NCBI RefSeq assembly: GCF_900182915.1
Contig: NZ_FXUG01000007.1
Location: 1 to 64,000 of the forward strand
Reading direction: 5' to 3'
DNA: 64,000 nucleotides
Source: Neorhodopirellula lusitana
GTDB taxonomy: Bacteria > Planctomycetota > Planctomycetia > Pirellulales > Pirellulaceae
This document shows positions 8,962 through 18,040 of this stretch, piece by piece (position 1 is the stretch's first letter; each line of letters begins with the position of its first letter). The translations under genes and the position numbers were made by a program. The notes under the pieces were generated by a model that did no database searches, was not told the DNA's origin, and saw only the letters and a program-made list of their open reading frames with translations.

Positions 8962-9316
8962 ATGCTCAAACCTGCAAACATCGACTGGTCTACTGATGAA
9001 CGTCTCCGGACGACGGTTCACTACCTTTCGTCTCCCTTCTTGGAAGACAACAGATTTCAGGTTTTCTTAAAAGGATGGGAGAACGCTCTATCGAAAGGGG
9101 AGTCGCCGAAAGCCACGGTCACTTGGATATTGCTATGGCAATATTTCGGGCAACGTGCCGGAAGATAATAGACGCGAAGTGTACGTTCTTTTGCTTCATC
9201 AGTTCTTGAATTCCGTGAGTTGTGCAAATTGGTCTGAAGAAGAGCGATCAAACGCAATTCAACAGGTCACACACTCTTCTCCGAAGGGTCCCCAAGGTTC
9301 GCCAGAGCGGTCGTGA
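8962..9316 (+). pseudogene. Frameshifted small gene, hypothetical
   Basis: From ATG 8962 the frame reads a plausible soluble protein (MLKPANIDWSTDERLRTTVH onward) and stops at 9166-9168. One base out, the next frame continues a similar protein-like sequence, VPEDNRREVYVLLLHQFL and onward, to TGA at 9314-9316. Joining TTC GGG in the first frame to AAC GTG CCG in the next by skipping one C (about 9151) gives one continuous product of about 117 residues rich in charged and aromatic residues. This suggests a one-base insertion in a gene of unknown family. A sequencing error or programmed shift is also possible. Confidence 0.45.
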
Positions 9317-9573
9317 GAGTCAATTGCCAAGATTAGTGAGGAAACCAGATAGAGTGCGAGCGCCTGTACCGGAGACAAATCATTGCGCAGCTTGAGTTTC
9401 ATCTAATTGGAAACCGCGAATCGAAGGAAGCCAACATCTAGGTCACTAAGCCTCCTGGGTTTTTGCTGGACTCTCATCGCTGTCGAATTGACTTGTCATG
9501 CCCATAAATCTCCTGAACTGTGCCTTCGCAATTAGCGTGTTTGTCCCACGTGATTCCCAACTAAGGAGACTGA

Positions 9574-9883
9574 ATAATCCTAGTCCTTACTCTCCTCCCG
9601 TTCACTGTATTCTCCGTCAACCTCGCAACTTTTTCTGGCGGGCTTCCTGTTTGTGCGAACGGTGATGCTAGGCTACCTCAGATTCAAACGCTGTGTTTAC
9701 GAACGGATTGACCTATCTGATGTAGGCGGTCGAGTTGATGAATACGTCTCGTTTGATGTCATTGGTGTTTACAATGACGGCTCACTCGCCACCGCCGCCA
9801 AACGATGGTTCTAAAGTGACGGAGTGCTCTACCTTGCTAGTCGCTATACTGGCATTGGCAAGCCGAATGTGATCGTTAATTAA
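9574..9883 (+). pseudogene. Decayed NPYSPP-type membrane protein gene
   Basis: AAGGAG at 9563-9568 is followed, where a start codon should be, by ATAATCCT; restoring one G would give ATG AAT CCT and a product beginning MNPSPYSPP, like the neighbours at 1343 and 7100. The next open part is in another frame and reads SQLFLAGFLFVRTVMLGYLR, then a clear domain ending ATAAKRWF. That frame is broken by TAA at 9812-9814 and continues SDGVLYLASRYTGIGKPNVI to TAA 9881-9883. A lost start, a frame change and an internal stop together argue for a pseudogene. The remnant has one hydrophobic helix and a beta-rich soluble end. Confidence 0.6.
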
Positions 9884-10287
9884 TTTCCCCCAGAGTAGGA
9901 CAAAGAGGACGAGTCGCTGAAGTCGCCGCCGGTTTGTGGCGGCTACGAACTAACGATGGTCCACAGGCACACCGAGCACCCTAGTATCGGCTAGCCGTTG
10001 TTTCCAAAGCTATGTCTGTCTTCGCTGTCGGCGAATGGCGGGAAGTGTGAACCGCCGCGATCTGAACTGCCTCGTTTCCTGAACTGCCTCGTTTTTCGAT
10101 GGAAGAATGAACGCGAGTTTACTTGGACGCTGTTTGCTGTAATAGGGTATCGTCGTAGCAGACTGGCAGATCTTCCCAGCGGAGCGGGTGCAATCCGCTT
10201 GTTTGAAAAACGGCTTGCCAGTTCTTTGGCAATGGAAGATGACTGGTCAGCATCCGTTAATGGCCAATATTCGCTTATGGGAAAATT
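9884..10287. other. Intergenic with a short tandem duplication
   Basis: No convincing gene is seen; the open frame at 9998-10291 lacks protein-like composition. A 17-base unit beginning GAACTGCCTCGTTT is duplicated in tandem at 10064-10080 and 10081-10097, with the end of the second copy diverged. The 3' end must hold the sulfatase promoter. Confidence 0.5.
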
Positions 10288-11745
10288 ATGATTCGGCTCG
10301 TGACATTTAGCTTGAAATTGATAGCAGTCCTTCAGTTGCTTTCTTTTTGCGGTGACCTAGTATCCGCTGACGAACGCCCCAACGTGGTTGTGATTGTCAG
10401 CGATGATCAAGGTTGGGCAGACATCGGGTACAACAACCCCAAGGTTTACACGCCTCATCTCGACCAACTTGCCAGTTCGGGTGTCAAGCTGATGAACCAC
10501 TACGTCATGCCTCAATGCACACCGACGCGAGTGGCGTTAATGACGGGACGCTACCCCGGCCGATTCGGCACCGCTGGGCTGCATGCCAACAACATTCCTG
10601 CCTTCCCGCTGGGTACTCCGACATTGGCCAGCATGTTTCAGGACAGCGGCTATGAGACATTCATGAGTGGCAAGTGGCATCTGGGGTCCATGGCTGAGCA
10701 CGGTCCCAACCACTTCGGTTTTAATGGGAGTCACGATTCTCTGACGGGAGCGGTCGGTATGTACGACCACCGTTATCACGACCGAAACGACACGCCTTAC
10801 GATCCGACTTGGCACCGGAATCATGAAATCATTCCTGGGTACCAAAATGGTCGCCACGTCACGGATTTGACGTGCGAAGAGGCCGTCAAATTCATCAGAA
10901 CGGAAAGGGATAAACCCTTCTTCCTCTACTTGCCTTTTCATGCTCCACATACGCCACTTGATGAGCGAGGCCAATTCACCGAAACACCGACACAACCCGA
11001 TCCCCAAAATACGAAACGTTGGCTAAATGAGGACGGCATCAAATGGTTCAATGACCCGGAGAGGAAGATTCAGTCCGAAAAGTCCCGAGACAAGCGACTC
11101 CTGCTTGCTGCCGTCTACCACCTTGACGAAGCCGTTGGCGAAGTGGTCAATGCCCTGGAAGAAAGTGGGCAGAGAGACAACACGATCATACTTTTTTCGT
11201 CCGACAACGGTCCGTGGGTAGACAATCGTGGTGGTGGCTACCCGGACAATTACCCCCTCATGGATTACAACCAGCCTGATAATCTTAGGGGCAAAAAGCT
11301 GGACGTTTGGGAGGGCGGCATTCATGTTGCTGGATTTATCAATTGGCCGAGTCGGTTGGAGTCACGCCAGATCGAAGAACAAGTCCATATCATCGACTGG
11401 TTCCCAACTTTGGCGAGCATTATCGGCTTTCGCCCAAAGCAAAAGATTGAATGGGATGGGGTTGATCTTAGCCCGATACTCTTCGATCAGGGATCGATTG
11501 CGGAGAGAGATCTCTATTGGATCTGGCACCCAACCGTCAACCGTTGGGCGCTGCGATATCGCCAATGGAAAATCGTTAAGTACGGGCGTGGCGAACCGAA
11601 GTTGAACCAGTGGCAGTTGTTCAATCTGGAGAAAGATCCGATAGAGACTGACGACCTTGCCGGTGAGCACCCCGAGATTGTTTCGATGATGCATCAGCGA
11701 TTCCTTGCGCAGCGGCATAAGGACGTTCAGAGTCCCAAGCCATGA
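10288..11745 (+). CDS. Exported sulfatase (formylglycine-dependent, S1 type)
   Basis: The 485-residue protein belongs to the arylsulfatase family, which hydrolyses sulfate esters, in planctomycetes often on algal polysaccharides. A Sec signal peptide (about 1-27) is followed by the metal-binding start NVVVIVSDDQGWADIG (Asp39, Asp40). The modification motif is CTPTR at 77-81, whose Cys is normally converted to formylglycine. GKWHLG (Lys129, His131), the paired His of FHAPHTP (218, 221) and SSDNG (Asp306, Asn307) complete the active site. Length and layout are normal for the family. GGGAAAA seven bases upstream supports the ATG. No maturase is visible nearby. The substrate cannot be read from sequence. 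Confidence 0.93.
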   Translation: MIRLVTFSLKLIAVLQLLSFCGDLVSADERPNVVVIVSDDQGWADIGYNNPKVYTPHLDQLASSGVKLMNHYVMPQCTPTRVALMTGRYPGRFGTAGLHANNIPAFPLGTPTLASMFQDSGYETFMSGKWHLGSMAEHGPNHFGFNGSHDSLTGAVGMYDHRYHDRNDTPYDPTWHRNHEIIPGYQNGRHVTDLTCEEAVKFIRTERDKPFFLYLPFHAPHTPLDERGQFTETPTQPDPQNTKRWLNEDGIKWFNDPERKIQSEKSRDKRLLLAAVYHLDEAVGEVVNALEESGQRDNTIILFSSDNGPWVDNRGGGYPDNYPLMDYNQPDNLRGKKLDVWEGGIHVAGFINWPSRLESRQIEEQVHIIDWFPTLASIIGFRPKQKIEWDGVDLSPILFDQGSIAERDLYWIWHPTVNRWALRYRQWKIVKYGRGEPKLNQWQLFNLEKDPIETDDLAGEHPEIVSMMHQRFLAQRHKDVQSPKP

Positions 11746-11981
11746 AGCGAACAACACCGGAATCCGGACTGAGGCTGATTGGCTGCAGCGACGATCTGGT
11801 TTTCAAAGCTGCGACAGAAAGCACGAAGCGATTGCGATACATCGTGGGTAGTGACGCGGGAATGATGTATGCTGAACAAGTGGCGATGCCGGAAGAAGCC
11901 GATCAAGAATGGGCCGTTTCCCATTTTAACTCGAGAACTTCGAAATTCGACAACGTTGAGAATCGCGATCCCTTGAACTGA
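11742..11981 (+). CDS. Short hypothetical protein overlapping the sulfatase stop
   Basis: A 79-residue frame starting in an ATGA overlap with the sulfatase stop codon, an arrangement typical of translational coupling. The product is soluble, with no signal peptide or membrane helix, and includes LRYIVGSDAGMMYAEQV. No family is recognised. It may be a real small protein or a remnant; overlap geometry is the only positive evidence. Confidence 0.3.
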   Translation: MKRTTPESGLRLIGCSDDLVFKAATESTKRLRYIVGSDAGMMYAEQVAMPEEADQEWAVSHFNSRTSKFDNVENRDPLN

Positions 11982-12139
11982 TACCGCCTAGCGGGGCGGC
12001 TTGCGGGAATATGCGTGGATAGACACTTGTGTTTCACTCTGATGATGTCCCGGTTTGAATTGCGTGATTGTCTTGATCGAGTCGAGTGCTATTCGGCAAA
12101 CAACTATCGAGTCCACCCTTTTCACTCTAGCCAGCGAAT

Positions 12140-12619
12140 ATGACCAGTGAATCTAGTGCTGGAATGATTAAGGCAGGGAACTGGTCCGCCGTGGCGGGAC
12201 TCTCGGTAATCCACTTGCTCGCGTTCGGCGCTCTCTATTTGACCGTTGTTCAGATCTGTTGGGCAGCGCAAGATCACTATGCGGCGGTTGGCATTGCTGA
12301 CACTACCGAGTTTTCCCGTGTCCGCGTCGTGTCAGACTACCTTGCTGGTAACACTCCGATCTTTGTCGGCTTGATGATTCTCGAGTCAGTTTTTGTCGCG
12401 AGATGTATACGGAAACGCAAGCCCTGGGCCTGCGCCTATTCCCATACCGTCATGTTCCTGATTGGGTTCGCGATGTTCGTGTCGTTCGCCTGGATCATCC
12501 ACCCGATGACTGGTGCAGCCCGCGGTGACAGTAGTGCTCCAATTGACGGTGAGTTAGCCAGTGGCACGGTTCACGAAGTTGACGTCCAGTCGCTTCAATC
12601 CCTTGTGACATTTCAATAA
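12140..12619 (+). CDS. Three-helix membrane protein, hypothetical
   Basis: The 159-residue product has hydrophobic segments near residues 17-40, 73-90 and 98-125, with basic RKRK between the second and third. The loop after the first helix is polar (about 40-70), and a 35-residue acidic tail ends the protein. It resembles the small DUF-type planctomycete membrane proteins of this region but no family name can be given. It stands alone on the strand. Confidence 0.5.
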   Translation: MTSESSAGMIKAGNWSAVAGLSVIHLLAFGALYLTVVQICWAAQDHYAAVGIADTTEFSRVRVVSDYLAGNTPIFVGLMILESVFVARCIRKRKPWACAYSHTVMFLIGFAMFVSFAWIIHPMTGAARGDSSAPIDGELASGTVHEVDVQSLQSLVTFQ

Positions 12620-12921
12620 CAGGAACTCAGTTCGCTCGACATCTTAAGCGGATTGCTCGCCGAGTCGCCTTCGCAAGTTTCGTTTACGCTGGCAGAGATG
12701 CGTTCGCTGACACTGCATCTCATCTCGCTAAGCTGAAGTTTTTTGCAGCGCACCGAGATACGAACGCCCCGGTAGCTCGTTCAATGGCTTGTTCTCAACT
12801 TTAAGCCGTCGGATACCATCAAAGTTACGTGCGGCCGGTCGATTTCCTGCCTGTTCTTTGGAGTAAGGTCGTTCCCTTCTGTTCGAGATTTCAACTTCCT
12901 CTATTGTAGAGTTTTCCAGAA
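12620..12921. other. Intergenic, nothing recognised
   Basis: A gap of about 300 bases before the ADP-ribosylglycohydrolase gene. No clear coding frame, repeat or terminator is seen. Confidence 0.5.
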
Positions 12922-13704
12922 ATGATTGGTGCAATTGTCGGTGACGTCATTGGCTCGTATTTTGAGCACTATCCAACCAAGACCACCGATTTTGAGTTGT
13001 TCTCTGAAAACTCCTTTTTCACTGACGATACGGTTCTGACCGTCGCGGTTGCCGACTGGCTGATCAACGGAGGTGACTTGCGGAACTTCTTTTATCGCTA
13101 CGTCGACCGTTACCCTGGTGCTGGCTATGGAGGAACCTTCCTCAATTGGGCACGCTGCCGCGATTCCGATCCTTACGGCAGCTGGGGGAATGGCTCGGCG
13201 ATGCGGGTCTCTCCGACAGCTTATGCTCGCGAAACGTTGCAGGAAGTACTGGCGTTGGCCGAACAGACGGCCGCGGTGACCCACAACCATCCATCCGGCA
13301 TATTGGGAGCGATCGCGGTTGCGGGTTGCGTCTTTGTTGCTCGGACTGGCGGTACCAAAGACGATATTCGCCAGTTCATCAACTCAGAGGTTGGCTACGA
13401 TCTGTCTCGGTCGATTGACGAGATTCGGCCGTACTATTCTTTCGATGTCTCATGCGACGGTTCCGTCCCGCAATCGATCGTCGCGTTTCTTGAATCGTCG
13501 TCTGTGGAGGATGCGATCCGCCTTGCCGTTTCCCTGGGTGGTGATTCCGATACAATGGCCTGTATCGCTGGTGCGATTGCGGAACCATTCTACGGTGGCG
13601 TTTCAAGCTCTCTTTGGTTGCCAGCCCGTAAACGACTGGACGATGCGTTGGTGGCGACAGTGGACTCTTTCATTGCCGCATACCCGATCCGTTTCGGTGG
13701 GTAG
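12922..13704 (+). CDS. ADP-ribosylglycohydrolase family protein
   Basis: The 260-residue protein has the complete motif set of the DraG/ADP-ribosylglycohydrolase (MacroH/ARH) fold. These are GAIVGDVIGS at the N-terminus, the metal-binding FTDDT at about 32-36, GNGSAMR near 89-95, THNHP near 118-122 and the C-terminal SLGGDSDTMA. Family members remove ADP-ribose from proteins or nucleic acids, using two Mg ions held by the Asp clusters. No signal peptide is present, so the enzyme should be cytoplasmic. The start ATG lies within a short leader with no strong ribosome binding site. No ADP-ribosyltransferase partner is visible nearby. Confidence 0.9.
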   Translation: MIGAIVGDVIGSYFEHYPTKTTDFELFSENSFFTDDTVLTVAVADWLINGGDLRNFFYRYVDRYPGAGYGGTFLNWARCRDSDPYGSWGNGSAMRVSPTAYARETLQEVLALAEQTAAVTHNHPSGILGAIAVAGCVFVARTGGTKDDIRQFINSEVGYDLSRSIDEIRPYYSFDVSCDGSVPQSIVAFLESSSVEDAIRLAVSLGGDSDTMACIAGAIAEPFYGGVSSSLWLPARKRLDDALVATVDSFIAAYPIRFGG

Positions 13705-13773
13705 TTTTGTCGTGGTCGATTGGTAGGCTGCTAAACCTCACGAACAGTGATGATTAGCTTGCCGCTGATTTCG

Positions 13774-13798
13774 ACGCTGTGGTTCGCAATCACAGCGT
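13774..13798. repeat. Hairpin (8-bp arms)
   Basis: ACGCTGTG at 13774-13781 pairs perfectly with CACAGCGT at 13791-13798 across a nine-base loop. It lies between the glycohydrolase and ACT genes. No T-run follows on the + strand, so a transcription terminator is possible but weak. Confidence 0.4.
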
Positions 13799-13895
13799 GC
13801 CGAGGCATTCCTTGTTGCGGCAATAGTATGTTGCATTTCCCGGGATGGTCCGGGCAGGCTGGTCCGGGAAGGCTTTTCTGGTTGATGGAGATTCA

Positions 13896-14297
13896 ATGAA
13901 CGCGATTACAGATCTAAGTACGCTGCTTGCTACCTTGAACCCGTCGCTCGTTGACGGTGAGTTTGTTTTTATCACCCGTGCAGATGGCAGGTACGGTGAT
14001 GGTGCTGGCCTCAATCCTATCGCGGCGTTCATGGAGGAGGAAGGCTTGACACTGGTCGTTCCGAAGGAAAAGGCAGACGGGTCCCGCGAAGAATACCAAG
14101 GTGAGTTTCGCATGATCACTTTGCGAGTTCACTCCAGTCTGGAGGCCGTGGGATTAACCGCAGCGGTTGCGAGTGCTCTCGCCAAGCACGGCATCAGCGT
14201 CAATGCGATGGCGGCGTTTTATCACGATCATCTGTTTGTTCCTTCCTCTCGTGCGGACGAGGCGATGGTGGTACTGCGCGAATTCATGTCTGCATGA
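13896..14297 (+). CDS. ACT-domain protein (COG3602/DUF2241 type)
   Basis: ATG 13896 is chosen for its GGAG five to six bases upstream and because it gives the expected family start. The 133-residue protein begins TDLSTLLATLNPSLVDGEFVF, then carries a small beta domain. A C-terminal ACT-like half follows (ITLRVHSSLEAVGLTAAVAS, HGISVNAMAAFYHDHLFVP), typical of the standalone two-ACT-repeat family. Such proteins are thought to bind small ligands such as amino acids, but no substrate is established. It follows the glycohydrolase by about 190 bases. Confidence 0.82.
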   Translation: MNAITDLSTLLATLNPSLVDGEFVFITRADGRYGDGAGLNPIAAFMEEEGLTLVVPKEKADGSREEYQGEFRMITLRVHSSLEAVGLTAAVASALAKHGISVNAMAAFYHDHLFVPSSRADEAMVVLREFMSA

Positions 14298-14372
14298 GCC
14301 ACTCACTCGTGACTTCTTTCGATGTCCGCCATTTCGGCGAACACGCGTCGATTGTTGTCAACGCGTTGATGC

Positions 14373-16130
14373 TCAATTCAGTGGTGCCTTCAGGCTTCCT
14401 AGAAACGCTAGCAGCAAGTCCTTTGGGTCTTGATCCAAGCTCACAAACTTTCGCTTGGCCACCTCCGCTTCACCACCATGCCACTGGATTGCATCGGTCA
14501 AGGTTTTGGCTCGACCATCGTGCAGATAGGGAGCCGAGTCCGCGACACCCCAGAGCGGCGGCGTCTTCCATTCCCGTTGCAGTGCGTCCCATGTGAATCG
14601 ATGTCGCCCTCTTAGATCGACTTCGTTCACCTCGCCGCGGGGGAACTGTGGTTTTTCGGGGTGTGCCATCGGGATGGCCTGAGGCATTCCGGTTGTCACA
14701 ACCGAGCTATCGGTCTCCGCCATCGAATGCCCGCGACGGGACTGATATCCAGAACGTCCGGTCCGGTAGCCAGAACGACTGGGCGGTGATTCGGTTGGGT
14801 AAGACGCTGTTTGACCACCACCGTATCGACTTGAGTACCGACCTGTCGGAGCGGTCTTTTGAGTGCTGGCAAGCTGATAGGCCGGAGCGGGCAGCGGATC
14901 TTGCAGTTCTGGTCCCATGTCGTGCAACAACAAGTCGCTATAGATCCCACGTGCGGGTTGCAAGTCCGCGATATGACAGGCTCCGCATCCGACGGAGTTA
15001 AACACGTACTCACCGCGACGAACCCGCTTGCGTTCATCTAAGGAAAGCATCTGTTTCGATGGGGCGGGGAGATCGGCGACGTAGCTGGTCAACTCCGCAA
15101 CTTGCGTCGCTGAGATATCGGCTGCCAAGCTGCGGTACCGGTCGTCGGCCGGATCCTTTGCCTGTTGAGCGATCCCAGCGACGTTTAATCCAAGTTCGGT
15201 CGCACACGCGCCCGCAACAAAGTCAGACAAGGTGCTGACCTGACCGCGCCAGCCGTACTTCCCCGCCACGCGGCCGGAGATGGTTCCACCGGAAGATCGA
15301 GTTTGAGAAAGCGAAACCGCTTTCAATCGATTCGCCGAGATTTTCTCGATGTCTCCCATCCCGTGCAGAGGCGTGGTGTTGCGTTGACTGAGATAGTAAT
15401 CGACTGTTCCATAGCGGCCGGCGACAACCGGTTGCTCGGCGATCGCAGCGACGGTCCGTTGTTCAGGAGTGAACCACTCGGGCTGCAAGCCGTTGGGCAC
15501 GCCGATAGACAAACGCTGACGAATGCTTTCATAGCCAGGCCGCGTGGAAAGGTCATGAACGACCGTGTTGAAGGAGAGCGTGTTATCGGTGACCAACCCG
15601 GGAAACAGACCCATGTCAGCGTTTCGAGGCATGCCGCGACGACCGCGGTCAGGCTGTAAATCGAAAACGGGAGAGCGAGGATCCACGGTGATTTGGGTCA
15701 CGTTGTGGTTCACCCCCGACGCACCACCGCCGGGATGACACGCCGCGCAGGAGGCCGCGTTGTGAAGTGGCCCTAAGCCATCACCGGCCACGGTTAGCCC
15801 CTCAGCCAACCCACCGCGTTCGTTGGCTGGTAACATCGACCTCAACTGGATTCCACTGTCCAATTGGCGTCCATTGTCCAACGGGTGCCCATTGTCACGG
15901 TGATCCGGGCGGGGACCTCGCCCCCTTCCTCGTCCGTGCTCCCGATCTCGTCGTGGCGGCATCGGGCCCATCGCATCGAAGTCCATGAAGTTGGGGGCTC
16001 GCTCAACAAACTCCCATTCATGTTCAAACAACTCACGACCGGCTGCTGTGTCCTGAGCGAAAACTGGAGGGCAAACCATCAACGACAGGACCATCCACCA
16101 ACCTAATCCGCACCGATCTGTGGTAGCCAT
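14373..16130 (-). CDS. Exported di-haem oxidoreductase (DHOR, COG3488)
   Basis: The 585-residue protein has a signal peptide ending PPVFAQ and two c-haem motifs: CAACH at residues 128-132 and CGACH in the second half. It ends with the family signature APYLHDGRAKTLTDAIQWHGGEA, as in the di-haem oxidoreductases related to MauG and cytochrome c peroxidases. Two low-complexity inserts, an Arg/Gly/His/Asp-rich one near residues 58-90 and a Ser/Tyr/Gly/Arg-rich one before the last domain, are unusual. GAGGGAACG ten bases upstream fixes the ATG at 16130. It is probably periplasmic and handles peroxide or an organic substrate. No partner lies adjacent. Confidence 0.85.
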   Translation of the reverse strand: MATTDRCGLGWWMVLSLMVCPPVFAQDTAAGRELFEHEWEFVERAPNFMDFDAMGPMPPRRDREHGRGRGRGPRPDHRDNGHPLDNGRQLDSGIQLRSMLPANERGGLAEGLTVAGDGLGPLHNAASCAACHPGGGASGVNHNVTQITVDPRSPVFDLQPDRGRRGMPRNADMGLFPGLVTDNTLSFNTVVHDLSTRPGYESIRQRLSIGVPNGLQPEWFTPEQRTVAAIAEQPVVAGRYGTVDYYLSQRNTTPLHGMGDIEKISANRLKAVSLSQTRSSGGTISGRVAGKYGWRGQVSTLSDFVAGACATELGLNVAGIAQQAKDPADDRYRSLAADISATQVAELTSYVADLPAPSKQMLSLDERKRVRRGEYVFNSVGCGACHIADLQPARGIYSDLLLHDMGPELQDPLPAPAYQLASTQKTAPTGRYSSRYGGGQTASYPTESPPSRSGYRTGRSGYQSRRGHSMAETDSSVVTTGMPQAIPMAHPEKPQFPRGEVNEVDLRGRHRFTWDALQREWKTPPLWGVADSAPYLHDGRAKTLTDAIQWHGGEAEVAKRKFVSLDQDPKDLLLAFLGSLKAPLN

Positions 16131-16812
16131 GAATCGTTCCCTCGGCAGTATTCGAAAAGAATGTCGGAACGGCTGCGCAGCAATCCCCACACTGGGTAAG
16201 GACGAAATGAGACCACGACTGCAACAGTTTTGGAGAAAAAACGGGGAAAGAAGCTTAGTTGAGGCAGCGGGTAGCGGACCACCATGGCTTTAAACTGGAA
16301 GACGAGGTGCAACCAAAGACGACGGGGCTGCAAAGAAGAAGGAAAGCCAATGAAGTCTACTGCGACCGTCTTCCAATGCTCAGCGAGGGGATTCCACCGC
16401 ATGTGCTGCAGCCTCAGTCTCCAGTGCGGAAGCGAGCTGGCCAGTCAACGTCATGCAGAGCGTCAGGATTTTGCAAATGGATAAACAGGGCGACAAAACT
16501 CACTTAGCCCTCAGTTCGTCCTTCGCAGTCTTTAGGCAGCGGAGTCCCTTATTGTAGAACAACTGTCCCAGTTGTTTGGCCAGCTTAGCTGACTCAGGGT
16601 GCCAAACAATTGGGACAATTGTTCTACTCTGCGAGTCGCAAGGAATTCTCTGCTCGGAGAACATGCGAACGTCGATATCAGCTAGGCTTCGAACTTGGTC
16701 TCCTCGATGGCATAGGCCTGCAGAAACTCGTCTAGACGTTTTTGCAAGCCTTAGTGCCCTGGTGGTTTACGAACCGGGACAACCGGGAATCCAGTTCAAA
16801 ACTCTATCGAGA
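16131..16812. other. Intergenic with a large double palindrome
   Basis: No convincing gene is seen in this 680-base gap. Its main structure is the palindromic element at 16554-16627, described separately. The rest holds the upstream region of the di-haem oxidoreductase. Confidence 0.6.
16554..16627. repeat. Double palindrome with 27-bp arms
   Basis: Arms at 16554-16580 and 16601-16627 are inverted copies with two mismatches, separated by a 20-base loop. Each arm is itself a palindrome: AACAACTG-TCC-CAGTTGTT on the left and AACAATTG-GGA-CAATTGTT on the right. Such nested symmetry can fold either as two small hairpins or one large one. A decayed half-copy is at 6861-6892. Confidence 0.85.
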
Positions 16813-17577
16813 TCAATTGGGCAGCATCAGGATCGCTCCTTCGCTCAGACCAACCTTTTCGATGTGACCGGTGAGGAGTTCTCCTGTTGTTTCATCTTCG
16901 TAGATCAGATGCACATGGGTGGAGGTGGCTGGGTGAGTTAGTTTTCCAACGGCATCTTTGGCATAGACACCAACAAGCGTTCCGGTGACCTTTTTGATGT
17001 CGCTTTCGAACGGGCGTTCTTCTTTGGGAAGGTTGATCTTCTGCATCCGAGCGTGGATCGGGCAGGCTCCGTGGATGACGTGAAGGCTGACGTCGGTGAA
17101 TTCTCCTTGCATCCTAAAGAGGAATGGATTGTCCGTATTCACTCCCGCTGCCGATGCCGCGTCGGCGATAAATTGGTCGAATCCCTGCGTGCTGACATGG
17201 CTGGGGACTGAATGGCGAGTCCACGATGGCACGTAGGCACCCACCAGCATGGTCGCTTGCCGGGTGCCATCGGTATCTTCGATTGGGGTGAGCTTGCCGT
17301 CCGAGTCTACGCCGGAAATGGTGACCTTGTCGTCAAGAATCGTGATCTCACCCGCCAGTCCCTCCAGTGCCGCGACGGCGAAGAAATGAGGCTGCTTTAC
17401 AAGGTCACTCAATCGCACGCGACCTTGATCCTGGTGCTGGCCAATCGCTTCGTGCATTTCGCCGTACTGGACAATGGTGCCGTCCCATGGTTGCTGTGCG
17501 AATGCCGTCGTACACATGAGGACCGCCAACGCGATTGGCAGGGTTGGTGTCATCAAAAGGCTTTTGCAAATCTGCAT
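16813..17577 (-). CDS. Exported alpha-acetolactate decarboxylase-like protein
   Basis: The ATG at 17577 is fixed by GAGGAAC upstream and by the signal peptide it produces (TPTLPIALAVLMCTTAFAQ). The mature 225-residue part matches the acetolactate decarboxylase fold: QYGEMHEAIGQ, FAVAALEGLAGEITILDD, and the zinc-site His pair of STHVHLIYEDE with GHIEKVGL. Standard members (BudA/AlsD) turn acetolactate to acetoin in the cytoplasm, so an exported version must act on another, probably extracytoplasmic, substrate or has changed function. No acetolactate synthase is nearby. The His pattern suggests metal binding is retained. Confidence 0.8.
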   Translation of the reverse strand: MQICKSLLMTPTLPIALAVLMCTTAFAQQPWDGTIVQYGEMHEAIGQHQDQGRVRLSDLVKQPHFFAVAALEGLAGEITILDDKVTISGVDSDGKLTPIEDTDGTRQATMLVGAYVPSWTRHSVPSHVSTQGFDQFIADAASAAGVNTDNPFLFRMQGEFTDVSLHVIHGACPIHARMQKINLPKEERPFESDIKKVTGTLVGVYAKDAVGKLTHPATSTHVHLIYEDETTGELLTGHIEKVGLSEGAILMLPN

Positions 17578-17894
17578 CGTTTGTTCCTCGCTTGGTGGGT
17601 TTAACCTATTCTCGAGGCTCGGTTTGCACGAACACGCTTTTACATCGAGAGAAGTTCCTTGAACGATGCAATCACCGGGCCAATCGGGTTTTGCTACCGA
17701 AAGTGCCTCGTCAGCAGACAAGTATTTCATCGCTGCGCGGATTCGCACGCATATGCGTTTCATTGTCACTAGATGTTCGACTAGCAAGTCCAAAACGACA
17801 CAAGTGCCGACACCAGTCTGTCGCGGAATTCGCCATTGCTATGGTGATTCATGGACCGCCATGAGCCTCATGACTTCCATTACCAAGTGAGGAG
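17578..17894. other. Intergenic, nothing recognised
   Basis: Upstream region of the acetolactate decarboxylase-like gene, ending at a dispersed repeat. No coding frame of good quality is seen. Confidence 0.5.
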
Positions 17895-18040
17895 GCTAGC
17901 GAGCTGTTGAAACTTGCATAGCAACGTAGCGGAGACGCTCCAACGTTCATTCCGCCAGCTAAGATCGTTGCGTTCTCAAACGCATTTTTCCGAACGGCAC
18001 AGGGTCTGTGCCTACTTCAATCGAAAACCAGCAAGCTGCT
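17895..18040 (+). repeat. Dispersed 146-bp repeat, copy 1
   Basis: This segment matches the reverse complement of 58930-59075 along its whole length with blocks of identity. The blocks include CTGTTGAAA, GCATAGCAA, GAGACGCTC, CGTTCTCAAACGC and a conserved hairpin core GGCACAG-GGT-CTGTGCC (17996-18012). It has no coding capacity and touches the stop codon of the methyltransferase gene. Likely a non-autonomous mobile or structural repeat. Confidence 0.75.

Noticed and set aside
10288-11981. Sulfatase-maturase pair
   Set aside because: The short overlapping frame after the sulfatase has no radical-SAM or formylglycine-generating motif, so no maturase is claimed.
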